43,738 bases of DNA from an uncultured Lachnospiraceae bacterium (lineage in GTDB: Bacteria > Bacillota > Clostridia > Lachnospirales > Lachnospiraceae), in NCBI GenBank assembly GCA_910580195.1, contig CAJTWA010000039.1, forward strand, positions 1 to 43,738. The letters run 5' to 3'. Every line of letters begins with the position of its first letter. Within the stretch, counting starts at the first letter, position 1. The translations under genes and the position numbers were made by a program. The notes under the pieces were generated by a model. The model ran no database searches. It was not told where the DNA came from and saw only the letters and a list, made by a program, of their open reading frames with translations. Shown one piece after another: positions 1 to 9,461 of the stretch.

Positions 1-1
1 G

Positions 2-442
2 GAGAGCCCCTATGGGCTGGCAAGCCTGATGGGGCAGTACCGCCCGGACACCGTCGTGTTTGAGAAGGTGGAGCGGAACCTAGCCGAGTTCCTCACCATG
101 CCGCCCATCATCCCTGCGCCGGAAACAGGCGCCCCGCAGTCCGCAGAGCCTGTGGAGTCCAGCACAACCATATCCATAGGGCCACTGGAATTTGACGCCA
201 ATTATTATAAAATCAGTGGGGAAGTGGACAGTGGGCTCCTTGGGGAGGAAACCGACATTATCATACAGGCCAATGGAACTTGTTACCAGGCATACCACAC
301 CGGGGCCAACGGCTATGCAGCATACATAAAGAAAGAAGATTTTCCGGACGCCCCTGTGGAGCTTAAGGTACTGACAAAGGACCAAGGGGCTTACAGGACT
401 GTCCAGATGAAAAAGGTAGAAAAAGGAGAATTATTTTTATGA
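2..442 (+). CDS. C-terminal part of an exported or cell-surface protein (possible AlgX/SGNH-like)
   Basis: The frame is open to the left edge of the window, so this is the 3' end of a longer gene; the first internal ATG (29) is probably not the start. The visible 146 residues begin with a segment containing YRPDTVVFEKVERNL, which resembles the end of the catalytic domain of AlgX/DHHW-type SGNH hydrolase-like proteins, where a 'PD-V-V-E-VER' strand is common. A Pro-rich linker (APETGAPQ) and a beta-rich tail of about 90 residues follow. The stop overlaps the start of the next lipoprotein gene by four bases (ATGA), so the two are translationally coupled. The family assignment rests on one short motif and is tentative. 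Confidence 0.5.
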   Translation, partial: ESPYGLASLMGQYRPDTVVFEKVERNLAEFLTMPPIIPAPETGAPQSAEPVESSTTISIGPLEFDANYYKISGEVDSGLLGEETDIIIQANGTCYQAYHTGANGYAAYIKKEDFPDAPVELKVLTKDQGAYRTVQMKKVEKGELFL

Positions 443-1425
443 AGAGGATGAAAAAGGCAGCTTTACTTGCCATAGCTGCATGTTTCCTGCCCAGCCTGTG
501 CGCCTGCGGGAAAGCAACCATGCAGATTGACGACAACGGCACAGTCACCGAGCTGGAGGTTTCCATGCCAAGGACTGTGGAACAGGTACTCGGGGACGCA
601 GAAATTACCCTGAACGAAGGGGACGAAGTAACTCCGTCGCTGGACACGAAGCTATCCGAAGCACAGGAAATTTCTATTTTAAGAACCCATACCGTCAAGC
701 TAACGATGGATGGGGAAACCAAGGAAATCACCATGGCAGGTGGGACAGTCGGCAGCCTCCTCGAGAAGGAAAACATCACCCTTGGGGAGAAGCAGCATGT
801 GAACCATGGGATGGAGGAACCCTTGACAGAGGGCATGGAAATAAAAATTTCCTATTCCTACAGCATAACTGTCCAATGCGATGGGAAAACCAACACGCAG
901 GAAACAGAGGCGGAAACCGTAAAAAACGCACTGGAGGAGCTGGGGATTACTTTGGGGAAGGATGACCGGGTAACCCCCGCCGTGGGAGAGGCAGTCACGG
1001 ACGGAATGGAAATCGTGGTGAACCGGGTAACCACCGAAACCGTTGTGGAAACAGAGGAAATTGGCTATGAAACCGCATACGAGGATGACAGCTCCCTGCC
1101 CAAAGGGGAGGAGCGCGTCAGCAGGGACGGCGAGAACGGCCAGAAGGAAGTGTCCTACCAAGTGACCTACGTGGACGGCGCAGAGGAGGCCAGGGAGGCC
1201 ACCGGCGAAACCGTCACGAAGGAGCCAGTCAATAAAGTTGTAAAAGTCGGGACGAAGGAGGAGGCGCCGGCAGCCCCGGCAGAAGCAGCCCCGGCGGAAG
1301 TAGCCCCAGCAGCCCCGGAACGGAGCGTGGTATCCAAAAAGGCATACTATAACTGCAGCGATAACTCCCATGGATACTATGAGATTACTTATTCTGACGG
1401 CAGCGTGGAGTATCAGGAATTTTAA
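439..1425 (+). CDS. G5/DUF348-domain lipoprotein
   Basis: A 328-residue exported lipoprotein. It has a basic N-terminus, a hydrophobic core and a lipobox L20-C-A-C23 followed by G-K. Three DUF348 (ubiquitin-like) repeats occupy about residues 35-195, each with the 'T-V-x-x-x-L-x-x-x-x-I-T-L' pattern. A G5 domain follows (about 195-275, with ETVVETEEIGYET near its start). An Ala/Pro/Glu-rich linker (about 275-295) leads to a short C-terminal tail with YYEITYSDGSVEYQEF. In YabE/Rpf-like proteins these domains sit beside peptidoglycan hydrolase modules, but no catalytic domain is visible here. A role at the cell surface is inferred. The start overlaps the previous stop by four bases. Confidence 0.85.
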   Translation: MKRMKKAALLAIAACFLPSLCACGKATMQIDDNGTVTELEVSMPRTVEQVLGDAEITLNEGDEVTPSLDTKLSEAQEISILRTHTVKLTMDGETKEITMAGGTVGSLLEKENITLGEKQHVNHGMEEPLTEGMEIKISYSYSITVQCDGKTNTQETEAETVKNALEELGITLGKDDRVTPAVGEAVTDGMEIVVNRVTTETVVETEEIGYETAYEDDSSLPKGEERVSRDGENGQKEVSYQVTYVDGAEEAREATGETVTKEPVNKVVKVGTKEEAPAAPAEAAPAEVAPAAPERSVVSKKAYYNCSDNSHGYYEITYSDGSVEYQEF

Positions 1426-1504
1426 GGCTTGCCATGCGTTTGGAAAAGGGCATAGGGCTGCGCCGTGCGCTTAACTGGAAAGCATCATACTATGTGTTTG
1501 CCAT

Positions 1505-1587
1505 TGTATCATAAATTTGTCGTATGGGATCACTTTTTTCGTATATTTTAGGGTGCAAACTTATGATACACCCAAGTGTCCCATACG
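1505..1587. other. Two interleaved inverted repeats (pseudoknot topology)
   Basis: In the 249-bp gap before the LRR gene, arm A (1505-1514, TGTATCATAA) pairs perfectly with A' (1561-1570). Arm B (1521-1534, CGTATGGGATCACT) pairs with B' (1575-1587) apart from one bulged T. The order is A-B-A'-B', so the helices are interleaved rather than nested. No promoter could be placed with confidence in this gap. Confidence 0.6.
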
Positions 1588-1674
1588 GCATTTTTTATGA
1601 TAAAAAGTTGTAGAGCGGCGTTGCACAAATATGGATACTAAAAACTGAACGAAAAAGGGAAGTGAGGAAGGAAA

Positions 1675-4281
1675 ATGAGGAAGAAAAAGGGCTGGAGATG
1701 CCTGATGGCATTAGTGCTGAGCATAACAATGCTGGTTCCTGCACAGGCAGCATATGCCGCAGGCGGGCAAGCAGAGGAATCTGGGCTGGATGTCCATGCA
1801 GATGGCAGGGCAGCGGATGCAGATGGCTTTGAGATTGAAGATGGGGTGTTGAGGAAGTATACCGGGACAGCTACGGAAGTGGTGATACCGGAAGGGGTGA
1901 CAAGCATTGAGAGCAGTGCTTTTATGAATTGTAACAGCATGGAAAAGATTATCATCCCGAAAGAAGTGACGAGCATCGGGGTTTATGTATTTTCTGGATG
2001 CAGTAACCTGGCAACGATAAAGGTAGAAGAAGGGAATGAAATATATGATAGCCGGGAGAATTGCAATGCAGTGATTGAAACAAAAAGCAATACGCTTATA
2101 AAGGGCTGCAAAAATACAATTATCCCAGAAGGGGTGGTAAGAATAGGGGAAAGGGCATTTTATGGTTGCAGTAACCTAATGGGAATAAAGATTCCAGCTA
2201 GCGTGTCAAGTATTGGGGGAGAAGCATTTTATGGCTGTAGTCTTACAGAAATTAACATTCCGGAAGGAGTAAAACTTGAGAAGGCGGCATTTCGTGGTTG
2301 TGGTTTCATTAGCGTGGATATTCCTGAGGGAATGTCAAGTATTGCGGAAGAACTTTTTTGGCAATGTGGCAGATTGAAGGAAATAAATATTCCGGCTAGC
2401 GTGACAGAAATAGGAAATTGGGCCTTCGAGGATTGCAAGAGCCTTGAGGCAATAGTAATTCCAGAAGGAGTGACGAGTATCGGGACGTGTACATTTAAGA
2501 ATTGTGTTAGCTTGACGGAGATAGGTATTCCGGGCAATGTGACAAACATCGGGGATTGGGCATTTTCCGGCTGTAGCGGACTGACGGAAATCAGCATCCC
2601 CAAAAGAGTAACAAATATCGGAACAAGTATATGTTATGGATGCAGCAGCTTAGCAAGCGTTATGGTAGAAGAAGGAAACCCGGTGTATGATAGCCGGGAG
2701 GATTGCAATGCAGTGATTGAAACAGGAAGTAATACGCTTATAGCAGGCTGCCAAAATACCATTATGCCAGAGGGTCTGGCGAGTATCGGGGGATATGCAT
2801 TTCATAAGCGCATGGGCTTGGAGAAGATTAACATTCCAGAAGGAGTGGCGGATATTGGGGAATGTGCTTTTTGGCAGTGCAGTAACCTGAAAGAAGTAAC
2901 TATACCAGAAAGCGTGGAAATTATAGGGGCAGGGGCATTTCAAGAGTGCAGTGAAGAATTGGTAATCTATGGAAAAACAGGTTCTTATGCTGAGATTTAT
3001 GCAAAGGTAAATAACATCAAATTTTCATCTACTGGGGCAGCATTAAATCCATTTGAAAGGAAAACAATTTCCAGCAATAATGTGGCCCTGAGCCAGAATT
3101 CTTATATCTATGATGGAACAGCAAAGAAACCGATGGCCACAGTCAAAGACGGCACTGCTGCCTTAAAAGAGGGGACAGATTATACAGTTACTTATAGCAA
3201 TAACATCAATGTAGGAACCGCAAAGGTTACAATCACAGGGAAAGGATATTATACTGGGGTAGTGACAAAAGAATTTACAATTACAAATGCTACCCCGCCA
3301 GAGCAGGAAAGAAAAGCCCTGTCCCAATGCACTGTAATGCTAAACAACTCTTCCTATATCTACGACGGAACAGCCAAGACCCCAACAGTCACAGTGAAAG
3401 ATGGAACTACTGCCTTAAAAGAAGGGACAGATTATACAGTCACCTACAGCAATAACATCAATGTAGGGACCGCAAAGGCAACAGTTACAGGAAAAGGAAA
3501 TTACACTGGGACAGTGACAAAGGAATTTACAATTACAAAGGCAGCCCAAGGGCAGGGAATAAAGGAAATTTCCCAGTGTAAGGTAACATTAAGCAAGTCA
3601 TCTTATGCTTACGACGGAAAAGTTAAAAAACCAACAGCCACAGTAAAGGATGGGGCTGTAACCTTAAAAGAAGGGACGGATTATACCGTTGCTTATACCA
3701 ATAACATCAATGCAGGGACAGCGAAAGTAACAGTGACAGGAAAGGGAAACTACAAAGGGGCAGTGGCAAAGAACTTCACCATTACGGTAAAGAAGGGCAC
3801 ATCCCATAAAGTAGGCTCCTGTCAGTATAAAGTGACAGGCACATCCACAGTGTCAGCTGCAGGGGCAAAGAACAATAAAGTTACAAAAATAAAAATTCCC
3901 AAAACTGTGAAAATTGGCGGAAAGGCTTTCAAGGTAACTGCCATTGCCAGCCGTGCGTTCAAGGGAAATAAAAAAATTACAAGCATTGAAATTGGGGACA
4001 ATGTAAAAATGATTGGCACATCTGCATTTGAAGGCTGTACAAAGCTTGGCAAGGCAACCCTCGGCAAAGGCATCATTGAAATCAGTGGAAATGCATTTAC
4101 TAACTGCAAGAAACTGGGAACGGTAACCATAAAGTCCACGAAACTAAAAAAAGTCGGCAGAAATGCCCTCAAAGGGATCAAGCCTACAGCAAAGATTAAG
4201 GTTCCCGCAAAGAAACTCCCCGCTTATAAGAAACTGTTTAAAAACAAAGGGCAGGGCAGAAAAGTAAAGATTCTAAAATAG
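1675..4281 (+). CDS. BspA-type leucine-rich repeat surface protein with Ig-like repeats
   Basis: An 868-residue secreted protein. The signal peptide (1-28) has a KKKGWR start and ends VPAQAAYA. About residues 50-450 form LRR_5 (BspA/Treponema pallidum type) repeats with the recurring pattern 'I-P-x-G-V-T-x-I-G-x-x-A-F-x-G-C'. Two of them contain a conserved insertion with YDSRE-CNAVIET and NTLI-GC. Three Ig/MBG-like modules (about 470-710, with YIYDGTAK and GTDYTVTYSNNINVGTAK) follow. A second LRR block and a Lys-rich tail ending GQGRKVKILK close the protein. There is no LPXTG motif; the basic tail may hold it to the wall. The ribosome binding site GAGGAAGG is six or so bases before the ATG. 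Two related large secreted proteins follow closely, suggesting an operon. An adhesion or host/matrix-binding role is inferred from the family. Confidence 0.85.
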   Translation: MRKKKGWRCLMALVLSITMLVPAQAAYAAGGQAEESGLDVHADGRAADADGFEIEDGVLRKYTGTATEVVIPEGVTSIESSAFMNCNSMEKIIIPKEVTSIGVYVFSGCSNLATIKVEEGNEIYDSRENCNAVIETKSNTLIKGCKNTIIPEGVVRIGERAFYGCSNLMGIKIPASVSSIGGEAFYGCSLTEINIPEGVKLEKAAFRGCGFISVDIPEGMSSIAEELFWQCGRLKEINIPASVTEIGNWAFEDCKSLEAIVIPEGVTSIGTCTFKNCVSLTEIGIPGNVTNIGDWAFSGCSGLTEISIPKRVTNIGTSICYGCSSLASVMVEEGNPVYDSREDCNAVIETGSNTLIAGCQNTIMPEGLASIGGYAFHKRMGLEKINIPEGVADIGECAFWQCSNLKEVTIPESVEIIGAGAFQECSEELVIYGKTGSYAEIYAKVNNIKFSSTGAALNPFERKTISSNNVALSQNSYIYDGTAKKPMATVKDGTAALKEGTDYTVTYSNNINVGTAKVTITGKGYYTGVVTKEFTITNATPPEQERKALSQCTVMLNNSSYIYDGTAKTPTVTVKDGTTALKEGTDYTVTYSNNINVGTAKATVTGKGNYTGTVTKEFTITKAAQGQGIKEISQCKVTLSKSSYAYDGKVKKPTATVKDGAVTLKEGTDYTVAYTNNINAGTAKVTVTGKGNYKGAVAKNFTITVKKGTSHKVGSCQYKVTGTSTVSAAGAKNNKVTKIKIPKTVKIGGKAFKVTAIASRAFKGNKKITSIEIGDNVKMIGTSAFEGCTKLGKATLGKGIIEISGNAFTNCKKLGTVTIKSTKLKKVGRNALKGIKPTAKIKVPAKKLPAYKKLFKNKGQGRKVKILK
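3100..3790 (+). repeat. Three tandem Ig-like coding repeats (252/249 bp)
   Basis: The start of the repeated module (TCTTATATCTATGATGGAAC and variants) occurs at 3100, 3352 and 3601, so the units are 252 and 249 bp. Identity is higher between copies one and two than with copy three, which suggests stepwise duplication within the LRR gene. Confidence 0.75.
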
Positions 4282-4341
4282 TAAGCAATGAAAAAGTAAG
4301 GATTTCAAGAAAAATACAAAGATTACGAGGAGGAAAAGAAA

Positions 4342-6237
4342 ATGAGGAAACATATCAGAAAACCAATCCCGTTTCTGGCAGCATTTCTAGCAATTGCTTT
4401 GGCGTATTTCCTGTCAGGGCAGGGAACTTTGGCACATGCAGAGGGGGCAGATGCAGGCGGCACAATGGCAAGCGCCAAAGTTATAGAACTGGATACTGTT
4501 TATTCGGAAACTACTGCCAGTTGGGATGATGAAGATTTCTTTCGGTTTACAGCTACAGAACATGGATATTTTCAGGTGCATTTGAAGCATAATGAAGAAG
4601 ACGGCAATGAAGTAAACGAAGGATGGGATGTGAATGTGCTGGATGGCAATGGCAATGTCATTACTTCTAAATCTAGAATAGAGAAAAATTGGACAAGCAT
4701 CATTATTCCTTATGCAGAGCCGGGCAAGACGTTCTATGTGCAGGTTTTTTCCCACGACCAATATGGCTGTCCATTGGACTGCGTTTATGATTTAACAGTG
4801 AAGCAGACGGCATCGGAAGAATGGGAATCGGAGCCAAATGAAACAATCGCTGATGCAGACACCATTAGGACGGGCAAAGTATACCATGGGATTACAGTAA
4901 AAGCAAGTGACGAGGATTATTTCAAATTTACAACAACAGTCCATGGATATTTTCAGGTCAGCCTTACGCATAATCTAGCGGACAGCAATAACGTAGGCCA
5001 GGGATGGGATGTGAATGTGCTGGATGGGGATGGAGAAGTGATTACCTCTGGGTCTAGAATAGGGAAAAATTGGACAAGCATCATCATTCCCTATGCAGAG
5101 CCGGGCAAGACGTTCTATGTGCAGGTTTTTTCCCACGACCAATATGGCTGTCCATTGGACTGCGTTTATGATTTAACAGTGAAGCAGACGGCATCGGAAG
5201 AATGGGAATCGGAGCCAAATGAAACAATCGCTGATGCAGACACCATTAGGACGGGCAAAGTATACCATGGGATTACAGTAAAAGCAAGTGACGAGGATTA
5301 TTTCAAATTTACAACAACAGTCCATGGATATTTTCAGGTCAGCCTTGCGCATAATCCAGCGGACAACAATAACGTAGGCCAGGGATGGGATGTGAATGTG
5401 CTGGATGGGAATGGGGAAGTAATTACTTCTGGGTCTAAGATAGAGAACAATTGGAACAGCATCATCCTTCCCTATGCGAAGCCAGGAAAGGTATTCTATG
5501 TGCAGGTTTTTTCCCACAGCCAATATGGCTGCCCATTGGACTGTGTATATGACTTAAAAGTTACACAGAAAACTGCCGCATCTTGGGAATCAGAGCCAAA
5601 TGGGACAAAGAAAGCAGCGATTCCCATCAAAGCAGGTAAAACATATAACGGTATTACCGAAACAAGCAATGATGGGGATTATTTCAAATTGGGCATACAA
5701 GCCTCCGGGAAAGTGAAAGTCAGGTTCAGCTCCAATAAGTCCAACCCATCTGGCAGCATTGGGCAGGGCTGGAATGTTTCCGTTTATGACAAGAAATCGA
5801 AAGAAGTAGCTAAAGTGCAAGGTGTAAAAACAACAGATTCTGTTTCATTTGATGTAAAAAAAGGAACCTACTACATAAAAATAGAGCCAAGCAGTTCTTG
5901 GTCGGCGCCTGAAGGATGCAGGTACACCCTATTGGCAGACTATACAAAAGCGCCTTCTGCACCCAAGATTTCCTCTGTGAAAGCAGGGAAAAAATCAGCG
6001 GTAGTGAAATGGAAAAAGGTATCTGGGGCAACTGGCTATTATGTGTACCGCAGCACATCCAAAAAGGGCGGGTTCAAGAAAGTACAGACGCTGAAGAGAG
6101 CCTCCGCCCTTTCTTGGAAGAATCAGAAGCTGAAATCTGGCAAGAAGTATTATTATAAAGTTGCCGCATATAAGAAAGTGAAGGGAATGACGGTTGTATC
6201 GCCTTATTCAGCAGTAAAATCCGTGAAGGTGAAATAA
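4342..6237 (+). CDS. Secreted protein with four PPC-like repeats and a C-terminal Fn3 domain
   Basis: A 631-residue protein with a signal peptide (about 1-33, hydrophobic core FLAAFLAIALAYFLSG). Three closely similar modules of about 127 residues and a diverged fourth follow. Each carries ESEPNET, a D-x-D-Y-F-K-F segment and WDVNVLDG, the pattern of bacterial pre-peptidase C-terminal (PPC) beta-sandwich domains. Repeats 1-3 each have a conserved Cys pair in YGCPLDCVYDL. The C-terminal 95 residues are a fibronectin type III domain (APKISSVKAGKKSAVVKWKK, then GATGYYVYRS). No catalytic motif is visible, so the protein looks like a binding or structural surface protein. GAGGAGG eight bases before the ATG supports the start. 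The gap to the next gene is about 20 bp. Confidence 0.75.
   Translation: MRKHIRKPIPFLAAFLAIALAYFLSGQGTLAHAEGADAGGTMASAKVIELDTVYSETTASWDDEDFFRFTATEHGYFQVHLKHNEEDGNEVNEGWDVNVLDGNGNVITSKSRIEKNWTSIIIPYAEPGKTFYVQVFSHDQYGCPLDCVYDLTVKQTASEEWESEPNETIADADTIRTGKVYHGITVKASDEDYFKFTTTVHGYFQVSLTHNLADSNNVGQGWDVNVLDGDGEVITSGSRIGKNWTSIIIPYAEPGKTFYVQVFSHDQYGCPLDCVYDLTVKQTASEEWESEPNETIADADTIRTGKVYHGITVKASDEDYFKFTTTVHGYFQVSLAHNPADNNNVGQGWDVNVLDGNGEVITSGSKIENNWNSIILPYAKPGKVFYVQVFSHSQYGCPLDCVYDLKVTQKTAASWESEPNGTKKAAIPIKAGKTYNGITETSNDGDYFKLGIQASGKVKVRFSSNKSNPSGSIGQGWNVSVYDKKSKEVAKVQGVKTTDSVSFDVKKGTYYIKIEPSSSWSAPEGCRYTLLADYTKAPSAPKISSVKAGKKSAVVKWKKVSGATGYYVYRSTSKKGGFKKVQTLKRASALSWKNQKLKSGKKYYYKVAAYKKVKGMTVVSPYSAVKSVKVK
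4690..5449 (+). repeat. 381-bp tandem coding duplication
   Basis: The segments around 4690-4966 and 5071-5347 are almost identical at base level with an offset of exactly 381 bp (127 codons). A third, more diverged unit begins one more 381-bp step on (position 5443 matches 5062). The near-identity implies a recent duplication or gene conversion inside the PPC-repeat gene. Confidence 0.9.
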
Positions 6238-6259
6238 AGAACGGAGGAGGGAAATGGAA

Positions 6260-9229
6260 ATGAAGAAACGAATCATGGCAGCCTTGCTTGCAATATGCAT
6301 GGCGGCGGGCTATGCCCCTTATCCAGCAGCACATGTGCAGGCAGAGGAAATGCAGGCAGATACATATGTTGGGCTGGATGCGGAATACCATACCCAAGAG
6401 GAAATCAGGGAGTATTACAAGAGCCATCCAATCAAGAATATGGAGGCGGAATTTGTTACAGAGCCATCAGTGGCAAAGCCCTATGCGTTAGGGGAACTGA
6501 CAGAGGAAACAAAGCAAGATGCCTTGAACATGCTGAATCTTTATCGGTATATTGCAGGTGTCCCCGAGGCTTCTATTAGCGATGAGCTACAAAGTTATGC
6601 ACAGGCAGCCGCTTTAGTGTGTGCAATCAACAAAAAATTAGACCATCAGGCAGAGCAGCCGGAGGGGATGGATGATGAAATGTATAGTCAGGCGATTTTT
6701 GGCGTTTTCAATTCCAATCTGTCATCACGGGGCAATGTATTGAATAATACGATTCGTGGGCATATGCTGGAGTCAAACGGAGATTCTAGTTTTGGGCATA
6801 GACGCCAGCTTCTGGACTATTCTAATGTAGAAACTGGATTTGGGATGGCTCAATCTGAGACAGGCGGCTATTATTCTGCCACTTTTGTTGGTTCAAGTCT
6901 TATAGAAGATAAAGTGATATCTTATCCGGGACAGAACCAGCCTTTGGAATATTTTGGGGCAGGGTATGCATGGACGGTAATTGTGCCTGAAACGGTAGAC
7001 GAGATGGCAGTAAATGTGGAATTGACAGATATGAAAACGGGCAGAACATGGAATTATAATCGGGAATCAGGAAATTTTCGGCTGGATAAAAGTTTTGGCA
7101 GCACATGTGTGATATTTTTTCCGCGTAATATTGATTATTCAGATGGAGATCAATACAAAGTAGAGATAACAGGGATTCAAACGCCGATTTCCTATGAAGT
7201 TCATATGTTTTTGCTGGGCGATCCCGTACCAATTGAAAAGCTCACTATTGATACAAGCGGTTATTTTCCGCTCGTAGGCACTGATGATATTACCTGTGAT
7301 GTGGATTTTGTACCTGAGAATGCAACAAATAAGACTGTGATATGGACTTCCTCTGACTTGGATATTGCGGAACCAGAGAATCTTGGGGGAGGTGTATGCA
7401 GGATTATTGCCAAAAAAGAAGGGAAAGCGGTCTTTACAGCAACATCTGAGGATGGCGGACATACCCAACACATCAATATTACTGTTAGGCCAAGAGCAAC
7501 AGCATTAGAACTCAGTACAACGGAAGCTACTATAGGAGTTGGTCAGACATTTCATTTGGAATCCAATGTGCTTCCTGAAGAAACAAGGGAATGGGCGCAT
7601 TTTAAGAATGATTATGATGAAAATATCATTGAACTTTGGTATGCTGGTATCGCAAGGATAATAGGGAAAGCGGTTGGAAGAACATCCCTTACCGCATATA
7701 CGCTCTCTAATCCAAATGTTACTGCTGTTTGTAATATTAATGTGGTGGAACCCGTTTATACCAGAAAGCTTTGGTTTGATAAAACAGAAATTGATCTTAC
7801 CAAAGGGGATGTCATTAAGTTAGAGCCTTTATACAGCCCAGCCAATATCACATGCAAAGAGTTGGAGTGGTCTTCAAATTCGACATGCGTAGATGTAGAA
7901 AAAGGACAAGTGAAAGCAGTTCGTGAAGGAAAGGCTGTTATAACGGTTAAGGCTTTGGACGGCAGCGGGAAAGAAACGCAATGCATTGTTAGCGTATATA
8001 AGAAACATGAAAAAGCGGATGCTCCTCAGCTGGAATATGCCACTTGTAATGAAATAGCGTTAGTAGACGGAGGATGGTGGTGTGAATATTCCATGGATTT
8101 AGAAAACTGGCAGGAGTCTAATGTATTTAGGAACCTTGAGCCGGATCAGGCGTATACATTTTATATCCGGTATGGCTCGCATGATTATATGAAAGCGGGT
8201 GAAGCAAGCGAGGGTGCAGTCTTTCGGACAAAGGCTGTTGGTGACTGCCTTCACACGGATAAAGAGGTTAGGGGCATGAAACAAGCATCCTGCTTGGAAA
8301 ACGGCTATACTGGAGATACCTACTGTAAGGACTGCGGAGAAAAGCTGTCGGAAGGAGAGGTAACGGAAGCCGCCGGCCATAAGTATGCCAGCAAGGTGAC
8401 GAAGAAACCCACGGCTTCAGAGGAAGGCGTCAGGACATATACCTGTATCAGATGTGGGTATTCCTACACAAAAGCTATCCCGAAGCTCCAGCCAGCTGAC
8501 GGTGCAGCGGAAAACATAAGCAAGGCAGTGGTTACGATTTCTAAGGGAACCTGCAATTATACTGGAAAAGCACAAAAGCCTACAGTAAAAACGGTAAAAC
8601 TGGGACAACGGATTTTAAATCCAGACACAGATTATGCCGTAAAATACAGGAACAACGTGAATATTGGAACGGCATCCGTCATCATAACAGGAAAAGGCCA
8701 TTATACAGGGACTGTAACGAAGAAATTTTCTATTGCTGCCAGAAAGGGCAGCCGCTTCACCGCTGGTAAGTACAGGTACCAGATTACAGGAACTTCAGAA
8801 GTGGCATTTTCTGGTTTAAGTAGCAGTAAGGCTGTCAGGGTGGCAATCCCCAAGACAGTAAAAATCGGCGGAAAGGTATTTAAAGTGACATCTGTCGCTA
8901 AAAACGCTTTCAAGAAAACGAAAATAACCAGTGTATCCATCGGGGACAATGTGAAGGCCATTGGCGTATCTGCATTTGAAGGCTGTGCAAAACTCAGCAA
9001 GGCAACCCTTGGCAAAGGCATCATTGAAATCAGTGGAAATGCATTTAAAAACTGCAAGAAACTAGGAACGATAACCATAAAGTCCACGAAACTGAAAAAA
9101 GTCGGCAGGAATGTCCTCAAAGGGATTAAGCCTACGGCAAAAATAAAAGTTCCGGCAAAGAAAGTGGCTGCTTATAAAAAACTGTTCAAAAACAAAGGGC
9201 AGGGCAGAAAAGTGAAGATTGCCAAGTAA
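6260..9229 (+). CDS. Secreted CAP-domain protein with Ig-like, Cys-rich and LRR modules
   Basis: A 989-residue exported protein. ATG 6260 is preferred over 6254 because the ribosome binding site at 6243-6250 is nine bases away instead of three. The signal peptide is about 1-30. A CAP/SCP-like domain (about 75-215) shows ALNMLNLYRYIAG, a helix ending in KKLDH, and GHRRQLLDYSNVETGFG. Three Big_2-like Ig domains span about 325-590. An Fn3-like stretch is followed by a Cys-rich section (about 660-735) with two CxxC pairs (YCKDCGEK, YTCIRCGYSY). One Ig/MBG-like module and an LRR_5/Lys-rich C-terminus ending GQGRKVKIAK follow; the latter closely matches the end of the LRR gene at 1675. Clostridial CAP proteins are exported, with unclear activity. 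A surface role is inferred. Confidence 0.8.
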   Translation: MKKRIMAALLAICMAAGYAPYPAAHVQAEEMQADTYVGLDAEYHTQEEIREYYKSHPIKNMEAEFVTEPSVAKPYALGELTEETKQDALNMLNLYRYIAGVPEASISDELQSYAQAAALVCAINKKLDHQAEQPEGMDDEMYSQAIFGVFNSNLSSRGNVLNNTIRGHMLESNGDSSFGHRRQLLDYSNVETGFGMAQSETGGYYSATFVGSSLIEDKVISYPGQNQPLEYFGAGYAWTVIVPETVDEMAVNVELTDMKTGRTWNYNRESGNFRLDKSFGSTCVIFFPRNIDYSDGDQYKVEITGIQTPISYEVHMFLLGDPVPIEKLTIDTSGYFPLVGTDDITCDVDFVPENATNKTVIWTSSDLDIAEPENLGGGVCRIIAKKEGKAVFTATSEDGGHTQHINITVRPRATALELSTTEATIGVGQTFHLESNVLPEETREWAHFKNDYDENIIELWYAGIARIIGKAVGRTSLTAYTLSNPNVTAVCNINVVEPVYTRKLWFDKTEIDLTKGDVIKLEPLYSPANITCKELEWSSNSTCVDVEKGQVKAVREGKAVITVKALDGSGKETQCIVSVYKKHEKADAPQLEYATCNEIALVDGGWWCEYSMDLENWQESNVFRNLEPDQAYTFYIRYGSHDYMKAGEASEGAVFRTKAVGDCLHTDKEVRGMKQASCLENGYTGDTYCKDCGEKLSEGEVTEAAGHKYASKVTKKPTASEEGVRTYTCIRCGYSYTKAIPKLQPADGAAENISKAVVTISKGTCNYTGKAQKPTVKTVKLGQRILNPDTDYAVKYRNNVNIGTASVIITGKGHYTGTVTKKFSIAARKGSRFTAGKYRYQITGTSEVAFSGLSSSKAVRVAIPKTVKIGGKVFKVTSVAKNAFKKTKITSVSIGDNVKAIGVSAFEGCAKLSKATLGKGIIEISGNAFKNCKKLGTITIKSTKLKKVGRNVLKGIKPTAKIKVPAKKVAAYKKLFKNKGQGRKVKIAK

Positions 9230-9240
9230 TTCAGGAAGCT

Positions 9241-9390
9241 ATCGCATGTTTCCGATGCAGGCGGCAGGGAGAAAGCCCTGATTTGCAAAGCGCGGGATGG
9301 CATCCTATGTTCCTCTGTAGGCGGCAGGGAGAAAGTCCTGATTTGCAAAGCGCGGGATGGCATCCTATGTTCCTGCGTAGGCGGCGGGAT
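9241..9390. repeat. Intergenic 60-bp tandem repeat, about 2.5 copies
   Basis: GCGGCAGGGA recurs at 9261 and 9321, and a variant begins at 9381, giving an exact 60-bp period. Each full unit contains a small hairpin (CAGGG, AGAAAG, CCCTG at 9265-9280; a G-U variant in copy 2). Minus-strand ORFs across it are repeat artefacts. Confidence 0.85.
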
Positions 9391-9425
9391 AATCTGCCAA
9401 TTTGGCGGAAAAATAAAATACCCTC

Positions 9426-9454
9426 TTTACAGGCCGCCCAAAATGGATTATAGT
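9426..9454 (+). promoter_or_regulatory. SigA-type promoter of the T-box/thrS unit
   Basis: TTTACA (9426-9431), a 17-bp spacer and TATAGT (9449-9454) lie just before the first conserved bases of the T-box leader. Confidence 0.7.
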
Positions 9455-9461
9455 AAAGAAA

